A DNA stretch of 64,000 nucleotides, taken from NCBI GenBank assembly GCA_023404675.1, contig JAEYAW010000013.1, forward strand, positions 463,754 through 527,753. The letters run 5' to 3'. The position numbers and the translations under genes were made by a program. This DNA is from Pseudomonadota bacterium. Its GTDB lineage: Bacteria; Pseudomonadota; Alphaproteobacteria; Rhizobiales; Xanthobacteraceae. How positions within the stretch are numbered: position 1 is the stretch's first letter; each line of letters starts with the position of its first letter. A model generated the notes under the pieces. It saw only the letters and a program-made list of their open reading frames with translations, was not told where the DNA came from and searched no databases. Shown here piece by piece: positions 33,735 to 41,239 of the stretch.

Positions 33735-34925
33735 ATGACGGACGATCGCGTGAGAAAAGCCCGTCCCCGTTCGCGTCTCGTGCACATGGGGCGTGAGGCC
33801 GACCTGCCGGCCGCCGTCAATCCGCCGATCCAGCGCGGCAGCACCTATTTGCATGACTCTGTTGCCTCGCTGCGCGCGGCGGAGAAAGCGCGTGCCGAAG
33901 GTCATCGCGCCAGGGCTTACGGTCGGCGCGGCACCGAGACCAGTTTTCTGCTGGAAGACGCGCTGACCGAGATGGAAGGCGGCGCGGGCGCGCGGCTGGC
34001 CTCGTCCGGGTTGGCCGCGAACGCGCTGGTGTTTCAGGCGCTGCTGCGCCCTGGCGATCACGCGGTGATCGGCGACGGCGTCTACGGGCCGGTGCGGCGC
34101 TATGCGGCCAAGGTGCTGGCCGCATTCGGAATCGATTTCGATTTCTGCGCGGCCGATGCGAGCGATCTGGCGGCGAAGATCACGCCGCGCACGCGCCTCG
34201 TCTATGTCGAGACGCCGGGATCGACCTTGTTCGAAGTGGTCGATCTGCCCAAGGCCGCCCGGCTCTGCCACGACGCAGGCGCGTTGCTCGCCGTGGACAA
34301 TACCTGGGGCTCGGCGCTGATCCATCGTCCACTGACGCTCGGCGCGGACGTGTCCGTGCTGTCCGCCACCAAATATCTGTCGGGCCATTCGGATGTGCTG
34401 CTCGGCGCGGTCGTTGCCAATGAACGCGCATGGCCTGCGATCAACGACATGGCGGAGTGGACAGGCATCAGCACCTCGCCGGACGATGCCTATCTGGTGC
34501 TGCGCGGGCTTCGTACACTGGATGTGCGGCTGCGCGAACAGGCGCGGCAGGCCGCGCAACTGGTCGAATGGTTCCGGACGCGGCCGTTCGTCACGCGCGT
34601 CTATTATCCGCCGCTGCCGACCCACCCGGGCCACGAGATCTGGCGGCGTGATTTCTCCGGCGCGAACGGAGTGTTCTCCGTCGAACTCGCGCCGGGCAGT
34701 GATGCGCAGGCCGAGGCCTTCGTGGACGCGCTGGAATTGTTCGGCATCGGCTCGTCATGGGGCGGCTATGAAAGCCTGTTGCGGCTTGAGAATGTCGCGC
34801 AACTGCGGTCGGTGTCTGCGGCTCCGGCCGGTCCCGTGATCCGCATCTCGGCGGGCTTGGAGGATATCGACGATCTGCTCGCCGATCTCGATGTGGCGGC
34901 CGCGCAGGTGTGGGGCAACACATGA
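33735..34925 (+). CDS. PLP-dependent Cys/Met-metabolism enzyme, cystathionine beta-lyase (MetC) type
   Basis: 396 residues. YxR in AYGRRGTETSFLLED (neighbouring-subunit phosphate ligand), Asp in AVDNTWGSAL, and the PLP Lys in SATKYLSGHSD (near residue 213). QRGSTYLHDS at the N-terminus and RISAGLEDIDDLLADL at the C-terminus match MetC-type lyases, which do beta-elimination of C-S bonds. In this catabolic operon it may cleave a C-S (or other beta-leaving group) bond and release an aminoacrylate that RidA would hydrolyse. A biosynthetic methionine role is unlikely given the setting. Confidence 0.87.
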   Translation: MTDDRVRKARPRSRLVHMGREADLPAAVNPPIQRGSTYLHDSVASLRAAEKARAEGHRARAYGRRGTETSFLLEDALTEMEGGAGARLASSGLAANALVFQALLRPGDHAVIGDGVYGPVRRYAAKVLAAFGIDFDFCAADASDLAAKITPRTRLVYVETPGSTLFEVVDLPKAARLCHDAGALLAVDNTWGSALIHRPLTLGADVSVLSATKYLSGHSDVLLGAVVANERAWPAINDMAEWTGISTSPDDAYLVLRGLRTLDVRLREQARQAAQLVEWFRTRPFVTRVYYPPLPTHPGHEIWRRDFSGANGVFSVELAPGSDAQAEAFVDALELFGIGSSWGGYESLLRLENVAQLRSVSAAPAGPVIRISAGLEDIDDLLADLDVAAAQVWGNT

Positions 34926-35662
34926 GCACGAGCGGGCAGGCGCCGGTATCGGTCACGATGGAAGACCGCATCGCCAAGATCACCCTGAACCGTGGCGCGC
35001 GGGGCAACGCGCTGTCGTCGGAGCTGGTCGAGGCGCTGATCGAAACGCTGTCCGGGCTCTTTGCAGATGGCGATGTGCACAGCGTCGTGCTGCGCGGCGA
35101 AGGCAGGCATCTGTGCACGGGGTTCGATCTCGGCGGCATCGAGACGCAGAGTGACGGCGATCTGCTGCAGCGCTTCGTGCGGATCGAGATGCTGCTGAAT
35201 CTGGTCTGGTCCGCGCCCATGCGCACCATCGCGCTGGCAACGGGCCGCACATGGGGCGCGGGCGCCGATCTGTTCGCCGCCTGCGATGTGCGCGTCGCCG
35301 ATCCGCAGGCGCGCTTCCGGTTTCCCGGCGCGGGCTTCGGCCTCGTGCTTGGCACGCGCCGGCTTTCGGTCCGTATCGGCGACAGCGCCGCGCGACGCTG
35401 GGTGACGACCGGCGAGGAGGTTTCCGCGCAGGCCGCGCTGGCGGCGGGACTGGTGACCGACCTTCTGGGCGAAAACGAATCCTTCGACGACTGGTTGCGC
35501 GGGCGCGCCGCGCCGACCATTGATATGATGACGCTCGCCGCGTTGAATGGCGCGTCGCGCGCGGATCGCGCCGATGACGATCTCGCGGCGCTGGTGCGTA
35601 GCGCCGCGCGGCCGGGCTTGAAGGATCGCATCATCAGTTACGCATCGCAGCGGCGGGGATAA
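34922..35662 (+). CDS. Crotonase-fold protein lacking the usual catalytic glutamates
   Basis: 246 residues; ATG overlaps the previous stop. Crotonase features: ITLNRGARGNALSSELVEAL, the oxyanion-hole strand HLCTGFDLGGI and the second loop GRTWGAGADLFAACD. Where enoyl-CoA hydratase has Glu144 this protein has Asp116, and where it has Glu164 there is Gly136 (RFPGAGFG). With neither Glu it is unlikely to be an ordinary hydratase; isomerase, hydrolase or decarboxylase activities are known from this fold. The short C-terminal part (about 50 residues shorter than typical) is also unusual. Next gene starts 2 bases after its stop. Confidence 0.8.
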   Translation: MSTSGQAPVSVTMEDRIAKITLNRGARGNALSSELVEALIETLSGLFADGDVHSVVLRGEGRHLCTGFDLGGIETQSDGDLLQRFVRIEMLLNLVWSAPMRTIALATGRTWGAGADLFAACDVRVADPQARFRFPGAGFGLVLGTRRLSVRIGDSAARRWVTTGEEVSAQAALAAGLVTDLLGENESFDDWLRGRAAPTIDMMTLAALNGASRADRADDDLAALVRSAARPGLKDRIISYASQRRG

Positions 35663-35664
35663 CG

Positions 35665-37104
35665 ATGTCGCAAGCGCTACGAATTTGCTTCAGCGGGAAC
35701 GACGGCGCATCCTGGCGCGATGAAAGCCTGCCGGTGCTGTCTCGGCTGGCGAACTGGGCGGCGGGGCTGGATGCTTCCGCGCTCGACGACGAGGTCGTCC
35801 ATGCCGCGACGCGCGGCATCGTCGACACTGCCGGTGTCGCGCTCGCGGGCGCGCGGACGTCCACCTGCCAGAACGTGCGGCGGGTGGTGGAGAGCGAGAC
35901 GCAGTCGGGCGGCGCGACCATGCTGGCGGGCGGCGTCTCGCGTAAAGCCTCCGGCGCGGCGCTGGCCAACGGCACCGCCGCTCATCTGCTGGATTTCGAC
36001 GACACCCATTTCGACGGAATCGTGCATGCCTCCTGCGTGGTGTTTCCGGCCGTGCTCGCCTGCGCGGAGGAAAATGGCGCGACCACGGCTGATGTGCTTG
36101 CCGCATTCGTCGCGGGGTCAGAGGTCACCTATGCGCTCGGCCGCGCGCTGCCGGATATTTTCTGGCAGGGCTGGTGGACCACCGCGACACTGGGCTCGAT
36201 TGGTGCTGCCGCCGGAGCCGCGCGCGCGATGCGCATGGACGCGGCGGCGACCGCGCATGCGCTCGCCATCGCGGCGAGCTTCACCTTTGGCATGCGCACC
36301 ATTCTCGGCAACGACGCCAACCCGCTCGGCGCGGGTATTGCCGCACAGGCCGGCGTGCGCGCGGCGCTGCTGGCGCGGGAGGGCGTGCAGGGCGCGCTCA
36401 ACACGGTCGAGCATCCGGTGGGTCTCGCCGCCGTGTTCAACAACAAGCGTCTCGACGCCTCGCGGATCAGCGAACTCGGTCGGCACTATGCGCTGGTGTC
36501 GCCGGGACTCGCCTTCAAGCTGTTTCCGGCATGCTCGGGCGCGCAGGCCGCCTCGCAGGCGATGTCTGAACTGGTGGCCAGCGAAGGCCTTCGGGGCGAC
36601 CGGATCGCGCGCGTGGTGTGCCGCGTCGCCCCGCTAGTCGCGGAGAACCTGCGCTATCCCGATCCGGCCAACCTCACGCAGGCGCAGTTCTCGCTGCCCT
36701 TCGCGATCGGCTGCCAGATCGCGGCCGGCCGTTTCGGCGTCGCGCAGCTCACCGACGAGTTCCTGCATTCGCCGGCATTGCGTGCGGCCATGGCCAAGGT
36801 CGAGATGCAGCGCGCCGAGGATCTCGCGCCACCGGCGCAGAAACATCTTTATCCGGAGGCGGCCGAGGTGACATGCGTGCTGTCGGACGGCCGCCGCGTC
36901 ATGCGCACGGTGCTTGCGGCGCGGGGCATGCCGAGCGATCCGCAGAGCGACGACGACCTGCGTGCGAAATTCATGGAATGCGCCACCAGCCTGCTGCCGC
37001 AGCAGGCGGTGGATCAGATCTACGATCAGCTTCAGACTTTGAAATCACTGCGGCCTGCGACCGATGTCTTCCGCGCGCTGCGCGAGCAGGGCAATCTGTC
37101 ATGA
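35665..37104 (+). CDS. MmgE/PrpD-family protein (2-methylcitrate dehydratase / cis-aconitate decarboxylase type)
   Basis: 479 residues, the family size. N-terminal helical domain with the signature GTAAHLLDFDDTHFDGIVHASCVVFPAVLA (key residues: DFDDTH, H, S) and GSEVTYALG; second small domain with CSGAQAASQAM. Family members dehydrate or decarboxylate tricarboxylates such as 2-methylcitrate or cis-aconitate. No prpB/prpC partners are here, so propionate catabolism via methylcitrate is not indicated; a di- or tricarboxylate intermediate is likely. Its stop overlaps the flavoprotein start. Confidence 0.87.
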   Translation: MSQALRICFSGNDGASWRDESLPVLSRLANWAAGLDASALDDEVVHAATRGIVDTAGVALAGARTSTCQNVRRVVESETQSGGATMLAGGVSRKASGAALANGTAAHLLDFDDTHFDGIVHASCVVFPAVLACAEENGATTADVLAAFVAGSEVTYALGRALPDIFWQGWWTTATLGSIGAAAGAARAMRMDAAATAHALAIAASFTFGMRTILGNDANPLGAGIAAQAGVRAALLAREGVQGALNTVEHPVGLAAVFNNKRLDASRISELGRHYALVSPGLAFKLFPACSGAQAASQAMSELVASEGLRGDRIARVVCRVAPLVAENLRYPDPANLTQAQFSLPFAIGCQIAAGRFGVAQLTDEFLHSPALRAAMAKVEMQRAEDLAPPAQKHLYPEAAEVTCVLSDGRRVMRTVLAARGMPSDPQSDDDLRAKFMECATSLLPQQAVDQIYDQLQTLKSLRPATDVFRALREQGNLS

Positions 37105-38816
37105 TGACGAAGGCACCGGAGATCGGGCGGTCGCATCGCCGCCAGCATGTGGACGTGGCGGTGATCGGCGCGGGCGCCGCCGGCCTCGTCGCCGCCGAGG
37201 CTGCGGCCGCGCTGGGGCAGTCGGTGGTGGTGCTGAACAAGGGGCAGGTCGGACGCTCCGGCGCGACCGCGACCATCACCGGCGATATCTCGGTGGACAG
37301 CCGGACCATTCATCACCGTCTCGGCCTTGCGGGCCAGAAGGCCGACAGCGAGGAGCTGTTTCTGGAAGACACTCTGCGCGGCGGCGCGTTTCTTAATCAT
37401 CGCGGTCTTGCGGCGGCGATGATCGAGGAGGTCGGCGCGGAGGTGAAGCTGCTGCTGGACATGGGACTCAAGGTCGCCGGCATCGGCCACGCACCGGGCC
37501 ACCGCTATCCGCGCGGCGTGCTCGTCTCCGGCATGCAGCTTCTGCAACTCCTCACCCGCAAGGCCGCCGCTGCCGGTGTGCGGTTCCGCGACGAGTTCTA
37601 TGTCGCCGAGATCACCCGCGATGATGCAGGAGCAACCGGCATCACCGGGCTTGATCTGCGCAGCGGCGAAGTGCGTTCGCTCAGCGCCAGCGCGGTGATC
37701 ATCGCGGCGGGCGGCGGAGCGATGGTGCATCCGTTCCGCACCGTGCCGGAAGAGCTGGTCGGCGACGGTTACCACATGGCGCTACGCGCGGGTGCGGAGC
37801 TGGTGGATATGGAGATGATCCAGTTTCTGCCGTGCTGCCTGGTCAATCCGCCGCTGTGGCGCGGCATCCAGTTTCCGTGGATCATCGGTCCGCAGAGCGG
37901 CACGCGCGCATGGCTGCTCAATCGCTATGGTGAGCGCTTCATGGCGCGTTACGATCCCGAGCGGATGGAAATCTCGACCCGCGATATCATCTCACGCGCC
38001 TGTGTGCAGGAGGTGCAGGAGGGACGCGGCGGCCCCGGTGGCGGCGTCTTCATGTCGTGGGCGCACCTGCCGCACGATATTCTGGACTTCCTGCCGCAAT
38101 GGTACGGCAAGCCGCTGCTGCGCTCGACCTGGCACTGGGAAGGGTTCGACTTCAGTGAACTGGTCGGCCGGATCAAGCAGGGCTATGCGGTGGAGGTGAT
38201 GCCCGCCGCGCATTTCATGATGGGCGGTGTGCGGATCGATATGCAGGGCGCGACGTGTGTGCCGGGCCTGTTCGCATGCGGCGAGGTGGCGGGCGGCGTG
38301 CATGGCGCGAACCGGCTGTCCGGCAATGCGTGCAGCCAGTTTCTGGTTCAGGGCCGCCGCGCGGGTCGCGCCGCCGCGGCGTGGGCCAAGGGCAACGACC
38401 GGCCGCGCGGCGCGGCGGATGTGGCGGGCGGGGGGCTGATCGGCGCGGATGCCGGCGCGTATGGCGTCGCCGAGCGGGTACAGGCCATCGCCAATGCGGG
38501 CCTCAGCGTGCTGCGCTCGGGCGAGGCGCTGTCGACCGCGCTGGCCGATATCCGGCAGGTGGCGGCGGAAGTCGGCGAGGGACGCGAGATCGACCGGCGC
38601 GGCCCTTACGACCGCTCCGTCATCGACGCGCTGGAGGCGCGCAGCGCCATCCTCTCGGTCGAGGCGATGGCGCTGACGGCACTGCATCGCGAGGAAAGCC
38701 GCGGTGCGCATTATCGCTCCGATTTCACCGAGCAGGACGACCGCTTCCTCGTCAACGGCGTCATCGCCATGACGGATGGCGCGTTGAGCTATCGCGCCGA
38801 GCCGGTCAGCGCATAA
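37101..38816 (+). CDS. Fumarate reductase/succinate dehydrogenase-like flavoprotein with altered active site
   Basis: 571 residues. FAD site VAVIGAGAAGLVAAEAAAAL, then GQVGRSGATATITGD. Of the succinate/fumarate pocket, Arg294 (STRDIISR), His371 (AHFMMGGV) and Arg405 (GANRLSGN) are kept, but the His of the QFHPT motif is Leu243 (MIQFLPC). C-terminal helical domain (ALSTALADIRQVAAEVG) is as in SdhA/FrdA. It is followed by a small 2Fe-2S protein and no membrane anchor genes, so it is probably a soluble dehydrogenase or reductase of a substrate related to, but not, succinate. ATG at 37101 overlaps the PrpD-like stop. Confidence 0.88.
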   Translation: MMTKAPEIGRSHRRQHVDVAVIGAGAAGLVAAEAAAALGQSVVVLNKGQVGRSGATATITGDISVDSRTIHHRLGLAGQKADSEELFLEDTLRGGAFLNHRGLAAAMIEEVGAEVKLLLDMGLKVAGIGHAPGHRYPRGVLVSGMQLLQLLTRKAAAAGVRFRDEFYVAEITRDDAGATGITGLDLRSGEVRSLSASAVIIAAGGGAMVHPFRTVPEELVGDGYHMALRAGAELVDMEMIQFLPCCLVNPPLWRGIQFPWIIGPQSGTRAWLLNRYGERFMARYDPERMEISTRDIISRACVQEVQEGRGGPGGGVFMSWAHLPHDILDFLPQWYGKPLLRSTWHWEGFDFSELVGRIKQGYAVEVMPAAHFMMGGVRIDMQGATCVPGLFACGEVAGGVHGANRLSGNACSQFLVQGRRAGRAAAAWAKGNDRPRGAADVAGGGLIGADAGAYGVAERVQAIANAGLSVLRSGEALSTALADIRQVAAEVGEGREIDRRGPYDRSVIDALEARSAILSVEAMALTALHREESRGAHYRSDFTEQDDRFLVNGVIAMTDGALSYRAEPVSA

Positions 38817-38826
38817 GGGGGCCTTG

Positions 38827-39177
38827 ATGACGACGCTTCGCCTGATCCTGATGCGCCCGGACATCAATGCGCCGGATGTGGTGAAACAGCAGACCTTCGA
38901 GGTGCCGGATCAGGGGCTGACCAGCATCAGCACCGCGCTTCAGCATATCTCCCGCACCTTCGACAGCAGCATCGGCTACTATCTGTCGTGCCGGCGCGGC
39001 ATGTGCGCGTGCTGCGTGGTGCGCGCCAACGGCAAGATCTGCATGGCTTGTGTCACGCCCGTGAGCGACGGGATGGTGATCGAGCCGATCCGCCTCGACA
39101 TTCAGGTGAAGGATACCGTCGTCGATCTCAGCATGGGCAAGGACCACCGCTTTGCTTTCGACGGCGAGACGCAATGA
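38827..39177 (+). CDS. Stand-alone 2Fe-2S protein resembling the N-terminal domain of SdhB/FrdB
   Basis: 116 residues. The start (LRLILMRPDINAPDVVKQQTFEVPDQGLTSISTALQHI) resembles the first strand pair of SdhB. Cluster ligands are in YYLSCRRGMCACCVVRANGK and ICMAC: Cys-x4-Cys-x2-Cys then Cys 11 residues on, the SdhB 2Fe-2S pattern. The rest of SdhB, with the 3Fe-4S and 4Fe-4S clusters, is absent. Encoded 10 bases after the flavoprotein and overlapping the next gene (ATGA). Likely carries single electrons to or from the flavoprotein and an unknown partner. Start at ATG 38827 with GGGGG upstream. Confidence 0.88.
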   Translation: MTTLRLILMRPDINAPDVVKQQTFEVPDQGLTSISTALQHISRTFDSSIGYYLSCRRGMCACCVVRANGKICMACVTPVSDGMVIEPIRLDIQVKDTVVDLSMGKDHRFAFDGETQ

Positions 39178-40814
39178 TCCTGCATGCGGACTGGACTTAT
39201 CTGGAGCAGCAGTTCGGCTGCTCGCTGTCCGATCATTTTCTGATGGCGTTGCGTGCCTTCGACAACACACGGTCGGTGACTCCGTTTCTGCTTGAACGGA
39301 ACGGGCAACGGTTCGGGCTGTTTCTCCATGTGGAGAAGGGCAACGTGGCGGCCGCACATCTGCCGCCGGATATCGTGCCGGTGTTCTACCAGCCTTATTT
39401 CAATTTCGATGCGCAGGAGCGGCCGCCGCTCGTGCATCGTTCGCTCGAAGACGCGATACTGGCCATCGCGGAGGGCGAGACGGCGCTGACGGTGGACCGC
39501 ACGCTGCCCATCGCCGTTTCACGAAAGCTGTCCGCGCATTTCCGCCTCACGCTTGAGACGGGCAACGAGACCGGCGCGGTGACGTTGCGCCCTGTCTTCC
39601 GCGACGACGCGCTGTCGCGCCTCGGCCGCAGCCGGCTGGACGCCGCCGCCATCGCGCGGCGTTTGCTGGCACGCTCGCGTCATCGCGACGCCATCGCGCC
39701 CTATCTGGAAGCCAGCGGCAATGACCGATTCCAGCGGCTGGACATGCTGCTTGGCGAGATCGGCGCCGATGCGCTGATCGTCAGTTCGATCATCAATGTG
39801 CAGGAAGTCGCCGCGGTGCCGATGCGTGGCAAACAGCGGCCGCTTGGTGCGATCTATCGCCCGGATGGCGCGCTTTATGTGATCGAGGCAGGTGTTGGTC
39901 CGGATGGCCGGACGTTCGCCTCGCTGGCCGATGCGCTCAAGGCCGTCGCGCCGCAGGGCTCGATCGCGGTGGAGGAGGACGATCTCGGAGCCGGTCTCGC
40001 GCGAGAACTGGGACTCGACGCACGCGATACGGTGCCGGCCGACGGGATGCTGCGGCGCTGGCGTGACCACGGCACGCTGCCCGATCTGCCATTTTATATC
40101 GTGACAACGCGGGCTTCGCGTCACGCCATGGAGGCCGCGCTGGAGTTCGCGGAGCGTGGCGTCGCGGCGGGCGATCCGATCACCGAGATGGATGCCTATG
40201 CGGTCTACCTGCAGACGCTGCGGGCCTTCTTTGCCGAGCATGCGCCTGGCTATCGCGTGGCCCGGACGTTGACGAACTTTCATTCTGGCGCGCGCACCAT
40301 CTTTCCGTCCAACGCCGCGCCATTCGCGCTGAACCGTCGCTCCGGCATGCTGAAGATCGACGCCGGCTGTCTGATGCTCGACACCGAGGGCATGATGCTC
40401 GGCTGTTCGGATATCGCGCGCACGCTCTGCTTTGACGAGGCGGGACAGCGCTACGCCGATCTGTTCGCGCGCGGCGTCACGGAGCATCTTGTTCCGGCCT
40501 GCCGGACCGGGGCGAGCGGCAGCGAGATTCATGCGGCGGGTGTCGCGGCGGTGATGGCCGAGCACGACCGCCTCGTTTTCAGCCCGCTGTATCACGACAT
40601 CGGCCAGCCGGGTTCTTATGAGCGTGACGTCGGCCACCTGCTCGGTCGCAACAATCTCGCACATCTGAAATTCACGCCCGACGAGACCGGCGTGCTGCGT
40701 GAAGGCATGATCGCCTGCTGCGAGTATCAGTGGCCCGGCGACGGCCACGCCATCGCCTATGAGGACACCTGTCTTGTCACGCCGTCCGGTGGACTCAATT
40801 TGACGATCGACTAG
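39174..40814 (+). CDS. M24 (pita-bread) metallopeptidase-fold protein with long N-terminal region
   Basis: 546 residues, longer than the usual 380-400 for M24B. The C-terminal half has the five dinuclear-metal ligands in order: Asp in LKIDAG (near 396), Asp in CSDIART (near 411), His in LYHDIGQ (near 475), Glu in ACCEYQW (near 515), Glu in YEDTCLV (near 530). The N-terminal 300 residues resemble a creatinase-like domain (LDMLLGEIGADALIVSSIINVQ...) preceded by a further roughly 200 residues I do not recognise. The fold includes Xaa-Pro peptidases, creatinase and other C-N hydrolases. Last gene of the 13-gene operon; ATG at 39174 overlaps the 2Fe-2S gene stop. Confidence 0.82.
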   Translation: MILHADWTYLEQQFGCSLSDHFLMALRAFDNTRSVTPFLLERNGQRFGLFLHVEKGNVAAAHLPPDIVPVFYQPYFNFDAQERPPLVHRSLEDAILAIAEGETALTVDRTLPIAVSRKLSAHFRLTLETGNETGAVTLRPVFRDDALSRLGRSRLDAAAIARRLLARSRHRDAIAPYLEASGNDRFQRLDMLLGEIGADALIVSSIINVQEVAAVPMRGKQRPLGAIYRPDGALYVIEAGVGPDGRTFASLADALKAVAPQGSIAVEEDDLGAGLARELGLDARDTVPADGMLRRWRDHGTLPDLPFYIVTTRASRHAMEAALEFAERGVAAGDPITEMDAYAVYLQTLRAFFAEHAPGYRVARTLTNFHSGARTIFPSNAAPFALNRRSGMLKIDAGCLMLDTEGMMLGCSDIARTLCFDEAGQRYADLFARGVTEHLVPACRTGASGSEIHAAGVAAVMAEHDRLVFSPLYHDIGQPGSYERDVGHLLGRNNLAHLKFTPDETGVLREGMIACCEYQWPGDGHAIAYEDTCLVTPSGGLNLTID

Positions 40815-40865
40815 CAATCGCCCAGCCCCTGGATGCGAACTCCAGATGTAAATCATTGAAATCAT

Positions 40866-40940
40866 TGGCTGGGGCGGGAGGGATCGAACCTCCGCATGGC
40901 GGAATCAAAATCCGCTGCCTTACCGCTTGGCTACGCCCCA
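40866..40940 (-). tRNA. tRNA-Gln (anticodon UUG)
   Basis: Read on the minus strand the gene starts TGGGGCGTAGCCAAGCGG and closes with CGCCCCA, discriminator G and an encoded CCA. The acceptor stem is seven pairs, the T-arm contains GGTTCGATCCC (T-loop TTCGATC), and the anticodon loop TTTTGAT gives UUG, so Gln. 75 bases with CCA. It lies 51 bases after the M24 gene in the opposite orientation. A CTATAG box at 40984-40989 (minus strand) could be its -10. Confidence 0.95.
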
Positions 40941-41239
40941 ACGGGCAGGGATGCGCCGTGAAGGCGATCCCGCTGTCGGCACGTCTATAGAGCATGACGG
41001 GGCGAAGGGGAATCCTTGTTTCCGGCCGGGCGTCCACTGATTCACAAGGGGATTTTCGCTTCCAATGCGTCGGGACCGCCCGAGCGCCGGCCGGGATGTG
41101 GCCGCGGAGGGGAACAACGTCGCCGCGGTTTCAGTGCCGGGTGCTCCGTCCCTCTTCCCGGAGGAGGGGAGAGGAACGGGTCGGTGGGCAACCGGTGTAA
41201 TGCGGAGCTTGTCGTCGTCGAGCTTGCAGCGGTGCCGTC
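40941..41239. other. Intergenic stretch between tRNA-Gln and TRAP receptor gene
   Basis: About 300 bases, G/C-rich, with only short frames of poor quality. It should hold the tRNA promoter near its left end and the end of the TRAP mRNA at its right. I see no clear intrinsic terminator, no repeat of the tRNA 3' end and no integrase, so nothing suggests an integrated element. Confidence 0.5.

Noticed and set aside
32919..34634. 571-residue minus-strand open frame
   Set aside because: Antisense to the CoA transferase and PLP enzyme; no recognisable motif.
33735..34925. Methionine biosynthesis metC
   Set aside because: Sits in a catabolic CoA operon with ATGA coupling to a crotonase; no other methionine genes nearby.
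35665..37104. prpD of the methylcitrate cycle
   Set aside because: No prpB, prpC or acnD nearby, and neighbours belong to another pathway.
40866..41239. tRNA-Gln as an integration site for a mobile element
   Set aside because: No integrase, no duplicated tRNA 3' end and no composition shift on either side.
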